From positions 74,763,454 to 74,827,453 of the forward strand of contig OX388345.1 of the NCBI GenBank assembly GCA_947579665.1: DNA of 64,000 nucleotides. Reading direction: 5' to 3'. Shown here piece after piece: positions 46,080 through 57,404 of this stretch; position 1 is the stretch's first letter; every line of letters begins with the position of its first letter. The position numbers were made by a program, and so were the translations under genes. The notes under the pieces are model-generated. The model was not told the origin of the DNA and ran no database searches. It saw only the letters and a list, made by a program, of their open reading frames with translations. The DNA is from Sympetrum striolatum (lineage: Eukaryota; Arthropoda; Insecta; Odonata; Libellulidae).

Positions 46080-48552
46080 ACTTTTCCTATTCATCAGTAC
46101 ATACAAGCAAAAAGGAGGGAGTTAGGGTAAGGAAAAGAGTAAGGGTACCAAGTTTCCCCTCATCATAACTTTGAATACCCTTTTTACTTTTTTGTATTGT
46201 CGAATTGGAAAATAAATTTTCTTGGTGATGGAAGTTGAAGCTGGAAGATGGAAGCGAGACATGTCACCAAATTCAATCAGGTGCGGAAGTTTAGTAGAAG
46301 TTTTATTTCCACTATTGCTGTATTTCACGGGGTACTGCTCTGGTATAGTGAGTTCGCCTAAAGCCTCACGATGAACGAGCAACTGATAATATATTTATTT
46401 GTGTTTCAAAAATCTATTCTACGTCTTTTCCATTCTCTCCCCGAGAGCATTACGTTGCAGCAGTCTTCCTAGTCAACCACCAATTACGTAAGGATAATCG
46501 CTGAAAAAAGAACGTTTGGAAAAGTGGATTAAAACTCAGCGACCAGCTGTATCGTCGGAACATACCGGAAACGCTTTCCAGAAAAAGCGACTCCGTTGCA
46601 GTATGACATTCAGCGGAGGTCGCTGATAAGAAAAAGTTGTCGTTCAGCCTACTTCCGTGGAATATAAGTGACCGTATGTATCCCAAGAATATTTTACTCG
46701 GATAAAAAGGCTTCTTTTCGCGTCATCGCCGTACGTCAGAGCATTAAAAGAAAAATAGCCACGGGTTTCCCTCTCTGACGATTAAACTAGCTAATCCACT
46801 CGGTCATGAACTCGGATTTGCTTTCGGTTTTTTCCCGCAACAAACTTGTTTGCAACCATGTATTGTGCTAGTTCCAAGTCTTCGAAAATTTTGTGATTTG
46901 CAGTATGAGAACAAAGTTATTGCCGGCTGTATTAATTTAAATCGAGAGCGTAGTTTGAAGGTGTTTATGGGTGCTAAACTCCCTTAAAGGTACATGCGAA
47001 CCATCTTTATCATCAGCAAAACACGCCAAGAGCTATAATATGGAGCACCCTCTCTGAGAAGCGATTCGATGTACTGGCTTTCATAATTTAAGACTTATGA
47101 TGGAATTCTATCATCTTTGATGATGAGTCAAATACATACATTAAATATGAGGCTCTAAAATGCAAATCGATCAAAAAAGCCGGAGCTAGATATATAATGT
47201 TTATATTTTTTAATTTCCTTTTTATTTTTTGCATTATTTTAGGTAAATATTTTATAAAAAATAACTAAATCTTATTTTTTCGTTTATTTATTTATTTATT
47301 TTTAATATGCTCCTTATAAAGTGCTGTGGTCTTGAAATAATAATGATTATTTGGTTAATATTAATGAATCCTACCCCCAGAAATGTTTCTTTCGCTACTC
47401 AAGGATTTTAAATTTATGAATATATTTATTTATTTGTAATTCTATGTAGTTTTTAATGGTAAAATACAACTTGATGGGGGCCAATAGGAAAATCTTAGAA
47501 ACTCAAGATAACTTATATTTAAATAAATACGATTTACTTTAATTTTATCAATCAAATAAGTAGATTGCTATAGGAGTTAAAGGAAACAAAATTTGTTTCC
47601 CTATGCATTATTTTTATCTGCATGCCGTTAGCGAGTATCTAACCCCCACCTTTTGAGGAAGGGTGGCCAATTCATTAATGAAATGAGAATTTCTCGTACT
47701 TCGTATCATAATCTAATGATTTCATTTAATTAAATCAGCCACTGAAAATTATATTAATTACGAATTTCTCATGTATTATTTTTATAGAAGGTTCATTAAG
47801 TAAATTAATTGGTAATTTAATAGAGCTCGTTCGATGTTAAAAGTTTGAAACTGGTCAAGCCCTCGTGACATGGGGGTGAAATTTTCATTTTCATCTCCTC
47901 TGTAAAGTTTCGCCATTTAAGGTTCTTTTGAGGAATGCAAATTAAAGCAAGATATCAATCTAACACAAAAATAGATTAATTGCATTTGAAAGTACTGCTT
48001 AGTATTCTTGAATTTTAAGACAAGTCGCCTCAGCTCTTTCTTATGCGCTAGGGTTCCTATGAGCCTCAGTAAATTAAGGGTCTCTCTCTTCTTACTGGTC
48101 CATAATTATCTCATCACGTTTACAAATTGTGCTTATCTTTGCATTTCCCCTCTGAAAAGATAAGTAACTTCGTCGGTGGGTGGTCCTTCTGCTGTCTCCT
48201 GCGTCGCAATACATTTCAAATCAGCTGATAAGGAAAAACTTCGTTGGTATTCCTTCAAACTTGCTGACGGTGTGTTTCTCTTTGTAGATTATCAGCTGTT
48301 GATTTCATCTCTAATCAAGCGTGTTTTTTTTTGAGCTCGTCAGAAAGAAGCTTTGCCATCAAGTTAACTTTATTAAACCTTGTTGAATTTTAATAGGATT
48401 CCTGAAGAAATAATTATGCTGAGAACTATTTCTATTGACTCAATGGCGTTGTTTTCAATGGTTAGTAATTTAAGAAATCAGCTTGATTTAGAATCACTAC
48501 TATTTTTTACAATTATGCCATCTTTCTCTGTATTATATTCGTGCGCTTTAAA
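46080..48552. other. non-coding; (TTTA)n microsatellite at 47283-47303
   Basis: AT-rich with a TTTA run at about 47283-47303. Frames up to 86 codons without domains. Confidence 0.4.
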
Positions 48553-48557
48553 CTGCG

Positions 48558-48675
48558 CAAGGAGTGAAAAATTGTGACATGACTGGGACTCGAATCCAGG
48601 TCACCCTGAACACCTGCCCGTGAAGTGGGAGGCCTGGGTTCGAGTCCCATTCATGTCACAATTTTTCACTCCTTG
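48558..48675. repeat. foldback of two inverted tRNA-like SINE segments
   Basis: The arm 48558-48602 is nearly the exact reverse complement of 48632-48675 (two mismatches in about 43 positions), around a central 29-base spacer. Each arm carries a polymerase III B box: GGATTCGAGTCC on the minus strand, GGGTTCGAGTCC on the plus strand. Both end in TCATGTCACAATTTTTCACT. This looks like head-to-head dimerisation of a tRNA-derived SINE end. A single transcript would fold into a long hairpin. Confidence 0.82.
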
Positions 48676-48679
48676 TTCA

Positions 48680-49708
48680 ACTTTAGATAGATGTTTATGG
48701 ACCTCTTTCGTTACTTTTTCCTCTTATACATTCTTAAGAGTATTACCCCGTCTTACTTTACATTCAGATTTGTAAATCTCAATTTTTTATAGGGTTATGA
48801 TGGAGAATGAAAATTTAGTTGAAAGAGGTGACTGAGACGTTGAAGAGATGAAACGTTTGTAGGTTGAGGACGAAAAACGTTTTCAGCTTGAGGAATAAAA
48901 GGAAATGTAAGAAAAAAATCTACGAAATTCGCTGTATAAAGAATTCATGGAGGAGTAAATGATTTCAAGAGGCACATTACTTGCTTGTCCTGAAAGAAGA
49001 CAGTGTGATCGATACGAATGTACGAATACGAATGTACGCAACGAATTCTGTCTATTCTAAAATCCTTTTCGAACTTCATGTCCATCGGAACTATACAGAA
49101 TATTTCCATAATATCTAAAATACAATTTAACACATCGTTGCAATCTACAGAGCACTATTTTTTGCCGGAAATTGATCCCAGTTTTCCCGCGAAACATATT
49201 TTACTTTTGAGAAAATACATGGTTTAAAACACGTTAAAAAGGTCCCTTTGCTTCCCTTCGTATATGATTGGTCGATATATTTGAAAATTGACATCCTTTC
49301 GCGGTTTTTTCCTCTTCTGAACTGGCCGTTATTATACATATGTGATCTGAAAACGCGGATGTCAAACGCAATTTATTGGTCGGAACCGTGCGTCCGATCG
49401 GCAGAGGTTTCCTATTCCGTCTTCAAAGCGAAGTACGACTCTCAGCCATACTCTTTGAACGACCTGACAAAGTACCCTTCGGTGATCAAAAGAGCATCGA
49501 CATCAGTGCAGTGTTAAGAAGGAATAGGATTCCCCCGTGAATCATTTCCTCTGTATTTGAGGGAGGAATCGCTAAGAAAAGTCACATTTGAAGAGAGAGC
49601 GGATATATCCCACGCGATCCCTCGTCTTCCGCCAGAGTAGCGAAGGTTCTCGATGGAAGTTATCGGTTCAACTCCGGAGGGAGTCCGAGACTGATTGGCG
49701 ACAGAAGA
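48680..49708. other. non-coding, nothing recognised
   Basis: A small local repeat TACGAATGTACGAATACGAA occurs at about 49015-49035. Frames up to 89 codons (49248-49517) show no domain. Confidence 0.35.
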
Positions 49709-49764
49709 GGCTTAACTCTTTCAGACCCGTGTCCAATATATTGGACACCATTTTCAGTGCTTAT

Positions 49765-50705
49765 TATATATTATTTATTTATTCTTAAAAACTACAAATA
49801 TAGGCACTAGGTCAGGTGGTAGTCATGTCTTGCGGGGGGGGGGGGGGGGGGGGAATTACATAATCTACCTGGTATTCATCCTAGTCGGAAGGAAAAACTC
49901 CTGAAGGGAGTATGTTATACATATAATTACAAAATTTACAAAAATGTTTCAAAATTTACAATAATCATACAAATGATGGAATTAAGTTTTAACATAGCAC
50001 AGGAAAGCATGCAACCCCAACCCCTTAACCCCTATTTTTCGCTTCTTGTATAATCATACAAGATATCAAAATTCACTACAATATTACAATATTAAAAAAA
50101 ACAACAATACAACAATTAAATCAAGTAACCCTTTTAATTTCATTCGTGAATAAATTGTAGGAAGAGGGAAAAGGTTCTAAAAAGTCTCCAGGTAAATTGT
50201 TCCATTCTACTATTCCCCGATTTACGAATGAATAAATGAAATGAATATTAACAAACATCTGTTCTCTGTTTAATGGTAGCAACTTTATGATTGTGGTCGT
50301 TTCTCCCGAGGTAATCTGGTTTCCTGAGACTATTGTTTAATTATTTCAACGAAGGCTTTCCAGTAATAGTTTCGTATATATGTATTCCCTAATCTTTTTA
50401 TTTGACGTCCATGTTACAATTTTCCCAACCAAATTCTTCAATCATTGCAGTGACGCTATCTGTCTTCCCATATCTACCCAACACGATTCTTGCTGCTCTC
50501 CTTTACACATTTTCTAATTTGTCTGTTAGTCCTTTTTAGTGTGGATCCCAAATGCTATCGCCATACTCAAGCATAGGTCTAACAAGTGTTAAGTTTGCCT
50601 TTTCCTTAACTTCCCTACGGTACCTCTTAAGGTTTCTGATTGCGAAATGAAGGGTTCTGTTCGCCTTGCACGTTATGTTCTCGACATGACTGGCCCATTT
50701 TAAAT
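49765..50705 (-). pseudogene. LINE 3' end: RT C-terminal region, 3' UTR and tail
   Basis: On the minus strand about 50700-50625 reads WASHVENITCKANRTLHFAI, about 50590-50540 reads LVRPMLEYGDSIWDPH, and about 50480-50430 reads YGKTDSVTAMIEEFGWEN. Near 50230-50150 follows the WNNLP...FTNEIKR tail. This is the Jockey/CR1/I-like order of motifs with several stops and frame changes. The 3' UTR carries a run of 20 C (on this strand) and ends in an AATAAATAAATAATATATAA-type tail near 49765. The 5' end is truncated just upstream of the KAN motif at about 50705. Confidence 0.85.
49834..49853. repeat. (G)20 homopolymer
   Basis: Twenty consecutive G lie in the 3' UTR of the minus-strand LINE (as C on that strand). 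Such a run is prone to slippage and to sequencing error, so the length should not be trusted exactly. Confidence 0.95.
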
Positions 50706-50898
50706 TATTATTATTTAATATTTATTTTTTCATTCTTTTATGGTATTGCTTCTTTTATTTTAATTTTGTGCCAATCCCTTATCAAAGGAGTCCCGTTGTA
50801 AGATTCTATAGCTTATTGAATAACTGAATATCATGAGTTTTAAAAAAGAATTTCGAAGGGTGATTTTATGTCTTCATTTTTACTCTTATTATGATTTT

Positions 50899-50917
50899 TA
50901 TATATATATATATATAT
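50899..50917. repeat. (TA)n microsatellite
   Basis: An uninterrupted TA run of 19 bases inside the putative piggyBac-like interval, outside the LINE. Confidence 0.95.
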
Positions 50918-51328
50918 CATTTAAAATATATTTTTTAGTCTTCTATATGTGTTGTTTAATATCAAACATACTTTTAAATCATCTTATCTTTAGTGACAGT
51001 TTAAATAGGTGTCCAAAATATTGGACATCTCATAAATTGTTAACTAAATTATAAATTTCAGAGTTTATTAGTGGAATAAGTATAAATATATCTAAAAAAA
51101 GACAAATATATTCAAAAATTAATTTTTCTTCGTGGAAAATGAATATTCTGTCATGTCTTATTTAAATGATAACTACTGTTTGTATGTTAAAGAATATTTT
51201 GTGATTATATTAATAATATTATTTAACCGAACTAATAAAATTGAGAAGAAAAAAGAATCGCCGTTAGAATATAAGGATGGATTTGATAAAACTGTAACAT
51301 ATACGAGTATACGTATATAAACTATAAC

Positions 51329-51412
51329 GGGCCGTATACAAATTACGTAACGCAATTGAGGGGGGGGTCGAAAATTCGAGAATTTTTCGTTACGTAATTT
51401 GTGTACGACCCC
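51329..51412. mobile_element. short palindromic MITE, copy 4, with 4-bp target duplication
   Basis: GGGCCGTATACAAATTACGT at the left pairs with the right end, TTACGTAATTTGTGTACGAC plus CCC. The element is only 84 bp because the GTCCGGCC...GTTACGG middle present in copies 1-3 is missing. It is flanked by TAAC at 51325-51328 and 51413-51416, a 4-bp duplication. The clean TIRs suggest it is among the younger copies here. Confidence 0.85.
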
Positions 51413-51416
51413 TAAC

Positions 51417-51843
51417 ATCTTTTTCTCCTGAAAGCCCTATCGTCAATATTTTGCGTATTAACTCAGCAGAGTACTTCCAGTAGTAATTCTATCGGCGGAA
51501 AATATTTTTAAACTTCATCTCATCGGTATCTCGAGGAAACCGCAGCCTCGCAGTTTGCGGTAGGACGAGTAGCAAGATAGAAAAGCAGATGGCGAGCGCC
51601 TAGCAGCTTCAGAGAGATGATTTTTTCAGCGGACTATTTACATGGTTGATTTATACATAGATGAATCGCCTAGTATCATAATGAACTAATAATTGTGGAA
51701 CTGTTCATCCAGAGGATGAGTCGCATTTTCAGCTCCTGTTGGAGAAAGTTACTTGATGATGTCACAATGGATAGTCTAATCGAATCTTCTGAGTCTTAAG
51801 ATCCGCAAGTAGCAAACGTGATTTTAGATGGATGTTTTGTTGT
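51417..51843. other. non-coding, nothing recognised
   Basis: No open frame of note and no repeat recognised. Confidence 0.4.
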
Positions 51844-51844
51844 G

Positions 51845-52160
51845 TATTTATTTATTTAATTATCAAAAGACATAAAAAGAATGTATAGGAAAAACGATTG
51901 TCACGTTTAGTTTCAATTATACCATGGCAGTAATTACTATTCCGCATTGCATTATATTACTTTTTACTACAATTTTACATTCGGGATAATATAAAATAAA
52001 AGATGCGAATTCCACAAAAAAATGTTTTTGTGGAATGCGGTTGCGATTACGGTGTTCCACCAAGTTAAGGCTTCTTCGATCGAATTTATTCAATTTTACA
52101 TTATTTTGCACTTGAAAATATACATTGCAATTACAATTCATCGAATGTTGTAACAATTGA
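51845..52160 (-). repeat. possible LINE 3' UTR with hairpin
   Basis: Read on the minus strand, the segment ends in AATTAAATAAATAAATACAC, a LINE/SINE-like tail. A hairpin with 12-base arms (ATTCCACAAAAA at 52009-52020, TTTTTGTGGAAT at 52025-52036) lies within it. No protein motif, so the assignment rests on the tail alone. Confidence 0.3.
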
Positions 52161-52164
52161 AAAA

Positions 52165-55100
52165 TACTACGTTTTACTAAAACTATAAATTACTCAGCTA
52201 TTGCGGATATACTCTAAAGTCACAATTTATCACAATCATACTACATTATGGTGTAGTACTAATATGGCGATGAAATTGTTTTGCGTGGTATTGTTTGATG
52301 GATCTTAGTTATTTTCGGAATCCGTGTATTTACATGCATAAATACATGAGCTGTGGTGATTTTCCTGTCAAAATATAAGCAATTGATGATGCTGGGATAA
52401 TATATTAAAGGCCTACCGTTACGCGCATTAATCCTTATTCTCCTCTGGGCTCAGGACACGAACGGACGCCATCCTATGCGTAAAACGAGTGTAAGTGCCG
52501 GCGTTAAGAATACTCATGACCTCATCCGCATGGAAGGACTCCTTTGGGAAGAAACCGCTGTTTCAGAGAGCCTCGTACTATCTGGAGCAAATTGTCGCTC
52601 TGAAAGCTTTTGCAAAATATCCGCTAGTTTATGGAGTCAACGCTTAAGAGCTTCGTGTTGGATCGAGTATTTGTATTTTATTGTAATAGTGTTTTTTTTT
52701 GACGTATAACATTCGCATTTTTCCAGTAAGTGCTCTGAATTGTTGTTATTATAATTATTTTCAAAAATGCACAAAATCGCATTTTTCATACTAAACCCAA
52801 ATTTGTTAGCAAAAGTAGTGCGCATTAACTAAACTACACTAAAAACTATTCTAAAAATGATTTAGTCGAGAAGTGGGACTCATCTAAATATTCTTAAATG
52901 AGTTACAATATTTTTCTGTCAAAATTCCTTTCAAATTTCATAAACAACTACTTGAAAATATTCGCTTAACTATTCCCTAAGTTCAGTAGTTACATTAATA
53001 GCAGTTTCAATTCCCATTTACATACATTAGGCAATATTCGTATAATTGTAATCCATATACAGAGTGATATATTAATTTTTTCTTGTATCTTGATGATGAT
53101 GAATGTGTTACATTCGTAATTTTGTATGGCTCATAGTTCTTTGAGGTATGGAAGTTCGACTTCTCTAATATTCTTGGTTCCACAAAGATCAGCTTCTTGT
53201 GAAAGAGATAGGGAATTCCGTGAAGTGCTAATGGTATACGGAGTGTATATAATAATACTTCGGTGTTTTCCATAATCGATCTCCGCTATCTTTGTAAGTC
53301 GTGTCGTTAATGGCGTATTCCTTAGTAACTTAATAGCTTTACGAGGCATTATTATATTCCAACCAGATGCTCCTTAGAGCCGCTCTGTATTCACTGTATG
53401 TTTGATGTTTTAGATAGAGCGTAACGAGACTTTTATGAGCGATGTGAGGTATTGAAAGAAGTCCGATCTTCTTGTTATGAATTCCAAAGTAATGTGTTTG
53501 GAGCTATCGAGAACATCACAAATTAGATAACGTCTCTATCAGGGCGAGATTGATACTTTTATCCAAGGATGAAAACGTCTTTATTTCATGTTCAGATTGT
53601 GGTGGACTGTAAGAGAATTAAAAGGTGGAAACTATTATGTAAGATACAAAGTCCGAGTGAGATGTTCACGAAAAATTCCACCGCGGGGAAACACCTGCAA
53701 GAAGGGGCGTAAAAAGACCCATGGAACGCGTTGGTAGTAATGTCTTGATTATAAATTTATTGCGGTGTCGGAATTCGTAAGGTTAGAGATTAGCTTTCAA
53801 GTTCATCGTTTACTGTACGAGTCTGCTCTATATTATTTTCAAGTTTATATCGTTGTCTTCTTATCGCCCATTCGTGTTGCTTGTTACTTATTTTTCTGCT
53901 GCGATAGTTGTCCGGATGTATGTCTATGAAAAATTCATACGCAGTGATCACAAGTAACGTAAATAAAAGTATATAATGATATGAAATGAAATGAAAATTC
54001 AGGTCAGGGATTGAAAGGTCCGAGCTGATGATCCAGTTCTTCTGCAAAACCATGGTCGTATATTACCTGTAGTTTTTACTTTTATATTTTTTGTGGTGTT
54101 GTATTAAAAATAAAAAAGTCTTTCATCATGGAATTCTTCTGTGTCAAAATACCTCGAAGCCTGAGTTAGCTTATTGTGTATAATAGTTGTTTGCTTGTAA
54201 AGAAAGCCAATGAGTAACGCTGGACTAGTAGAGACAAGTAAAGCAGTAATTTCTGCAGTGATGTTTTATAGTTTAATGGTCTATTATTTACAAAGGCTAA
54301 AATATTTACATTTTTTTCTAATTGGAATTCGTGAATAATGTGTATTTACGCTCTTTCTCTCTTAAAATATGTGCTACTGGTTCTCTGGAATGAATGCTAT
54401 GTCATCCATCGTATTGATTTTTGAAAGAATGAAATATGATTTTTCTCTCTTTGTTCTTAAAATTAATCTCAGCTAGTATGTACTTAAGATAGGAGAAGTG
54501 TTTGTTTTCCTTTTCGTTGGTACGGTACATTTAAATAACTATTTCTCGAATGTCCTTTGGCTGCACTTCAGGCTTAGATGCGGGTAATGATTAGACGCTT
54601 TCAAGGTTTTGCTCGCCTCTCTTAGACTCTAATGAAACATTCTCATGTACCGTTATTTATCTACTACGCAGTATTTTCTAGACCATTACGTTCAGTTGGC
54701 CGTAAAAGGTGAACAATGTTTAGCTCATAGTTTTTCATTTTTCAAATTCAAAAGTTAGTTGCCTGATATTTCTGTATTCTTTGGATGGCAACCCTCCAAG
54801 ATACTTAGGAAAATGAATTTTCAAGTCAGTATTTACATGTTTACTGTATCCTGTGATGCGTTAATTATTTTCGTAGCAAAGTGGAACTTTTATAAGCATT
54901 GCGGATTTTTACCTTTATTTGCTTTTAGATGAGTGGATGGATCGAATGCGCAGTTTTTCTCTCAGAAAAATCGTTCGTATATCCGAATGTATGCCGCTGC
55001 ATATAAAATTGCTGTACATATATTACTGTTGCAGATTTGGAATGAGAAAGGCAAAAGATATTAGATAATTAAAAAAGGTGAGGTATACTAACCAAGAAAC

Positions 55101-55478
55101 GAAAAATACATAGCTGAATAGAGTAAATTCAAGCGCACGAACCTACCGAATCTATAATAAGTAAATGTAATATACTATTACGGTATATAGGATAGTTACT
55201 TAAGGATATATCGGTTTTGGATTGGTTTCATGATTATTATAATTACTAGGAGAGCTACCGAGGAATAAGGCATATATTATGAATTTGAGTCACTTCTTAA
55301 GAGATATTTTGGGCATTTTACTCTTACTTACCCGGAATTTTCGTCTCGTAAGTTCACTAGTTCGGTGAGAAAATCCATCTCATGCATTATCCTGCTATCA
55401 ACAGTACCTCTCGCATCGTATCGCATGGAAAACCTTATTTCCTCTCCATAGATATTGCTAACTAATGGTGAAGGGCAG
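52165..55478. other. long non-coding stretch
   Basis: Short frames (88 codons at most) without domains. Near 53975-54020 the minus strand reads CCTGACCTGAATTTTCATTT followed by CATTTCATATCATTATATAC, which looks like the A/T-rich end of a repeat, unassigned. Confidence 0.35.
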
Positions 55479-55480
55479 AT

Positions 55481-55865
55481 TAATAATAACAATGTTGTTT
55501 ATTCTTTTTCTGTGATAAAAAATACATATTTTGGTACATCAATGTAAGAAATATAGGTACCCTGCAAGTTAGAATCACTCGTTTTAGGGTTACCGACTCT
55601 TCAGTTTATCAAACTACAAAAAAACAGTATTTTTAACTGCATAAATAATTAAACTATGACCATGTGTAATGACAGAGTTACAAAAAATAGTTAGCTAAAA
55701 AGAAAACATTAAATGAAAGTATATATACATCTTGCTTAACAAAAAATCAACATCTTCATATTGCAGCAGCCAATCTTTTAATTTTATGACAAATTTAATT
55801 TTACTTTTTACAGAAGTGATACACTTAGGCAAAGTAAAATAAATTTTAGAACTTAAATATATAAA
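55481..55865 (-). repeat. ~370-bp interspersed repeat, copy 2
   Basis: It aligns with 31768-32140 from the (TAA)n end through GTTACCGACTCTTCAGTTTA and AACATCTTCATATTGCAGCAGCC to AGAACTTAAATA. It has about 20 extra bases (TTTTACTTTTTACAGAAG) near its right end, which are missing from copy 1. Same orientation as copy 1. Confidence 0.75.
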
Positions 55866-55869
55866 CGAT

Positions 55870-57185
55870 TGTCTAAATAATTCTATATTAGATTTTAAGA
55901 TTACAGCGTTACGTGATCACAAATTATACACTTTTGGTTTACCCCTTTCCCCTCCACGATTGAAGAATAATCTTAGAACCGTGTAAACAAATAGATGTCT
56001 TAGAGGTAATAGTTTGGCTTTAACAAATAATGGGAAGAATACTATGCTGGTTGACTTTCGGGTATAACCACGAGTGTTCTATCTTTCGGTAGGTTAATGT
56101 GCTTCAAAATCCAAAAATCCGTTTTCAACGCCTTCTCGTTCACTTCGTTGTAGCACTTCAGCCCACCCTTCAAATCATACAGCATTTTTTGGACTTCAGG
56201 TTAAGAATAGATAAAATACTCCTTTAATACGTCCCCACGTTCATTCATACCATTTTCTTCCTTAAATGCAGACTTTTTGGATCAGGATACTATTGCTCTG
56301 GAAACGTGGATCCTGAGTTTAAAATTATTAAATCGAACCGCTTCGATTAATTTTCAACCTTCTAATTCCATTTTTTATTTCTCGCGTTTCAAATCCTTAA
56401 TCTTGGACGCCTGCGCCTATCGCTGGGTCCTTTATGCAGCACTCTCATTCTCCGGGCTTCCCTGAAAAGCCTCTTTGTTCACCTTCATTCGGTTGCCATA
56501 GTGAAAAAATTTACATTCGTTTCGGTTCCGTTATTGCTTTACGACGGATAAATGAAGGGCAGGTTTTTCTTCCCAGTCTTCTCTTTATGTCGATCCTTTC
56601 TCCTCTATTCTCTTTGCCGTGTTCTCCAAGTGAGCCCTTCCGCGGGATCTACACTGAAAAAGAAGTTTGCTCACAAATATCATATTTTCGTCAATTTCAT
56701 CGAACATTTCGGTCCATATGGAACTTTGAACTTTTCAGTTAATTTTTCCAAGGTTGTTTAGTAGCAGCTGTTGCATTTAATTAATATAACTTTCTTTGGT
56801 AAAATTTAGCAAAAAAATCAATGATTTAAGTACATTTTATCGAACTCTTCGTTAAATGTATCGAACCAACTGATGATTGACGTTTATTTTATCGAACTGT
56901 CTGTTTAAAAATCCCAGATTTTCCCTTGCTTTCACATATCAAATAATTTCGATACATCGCTTACAGAAGAATCTAAAAGTTTGGTAAAAGTCACTGATCG
57001 TGTATTAACGTCTATCGGAGTCGTTGTCTTTTCGGTATTCTTAATCGAAAAGGCGCTTTATTCCATAAATTTTGCGAAACCTGGATGAAAATTATCAATC
57101 TTATGTTATTATCGAACAGTTTTTGTTCTTTTCCTAATTTCAGTTAGTTCTGCTAAGTATTGAATTATTTTAAAACTTATTTATG
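55870..57185. other. non-coding, nothing recognised
   Basis: TC-rich open frames at 56434-56761 overlap in two plus frames, without domains. Confidence 0.4.
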
Positions 57186-57189
57186 ATAT

Positions 57190-57400
57190 TATTATTAAAT
57201 CTTATTTATTTATTAATGTATCACAAGCAGGTAAATATAACCCACAAAATTGCGTTTTAATAAAAACATAACAAATAAATACGTCGAAATTAACAAAAAA
57301 ATTAATTGATTATAAAAAAAATGTTGTCTGAAATATAAAAAGAATAAGGGTCACTAAAATCTATTGAAAATACAAGGAAAAATAGTCACAGGTCAGTAAA
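57190..57400 (-). repeat. possible retroelement 3' tail
   Basis: The minus strand ends ATTAATAAATAAATAAGATT-TAATAATAATA near 57230-57185, after an A/T-rich body. It resembles the tails of the LINEs above but has no protein motif. Low confidence. Confidence 0.25.
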
Positions 57401-57404
57401 GCAC

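Larger units (their letters stand above)
49712..51043. mobile_element. putative piggyBac-like non-autonomous element carrying a LINE
   Basis: A TTAA at 49712-49715 is followed after 13 bases by a perfect 20-base palindrome, GTGTCCAATATATTGGACAC (49729-49748). At the other side a near-identical palindrome (TGTCCAAAATATTGGACA, 51010-51027) is followed after 12 bases by TTAA at 51040-51043. The mirror arrangement and TTAA ends are what piggyBac-type elements leave (TTAA is their target). The outer 12-13 bases do not pair well, so this is an inference. Most of the interior is a LINE fragment on the minus strand. Confidence 0.4.

Noticed and set aside
53790..54053. Minus-strand 87-codon frame with a hydrophobic segment as a small membrane protein
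   Set aside because: The hydrophobic part is encoded by a CATTTCATTTCATAT-type low-complexity stretch typical of repeat tails. No homology is recognised.
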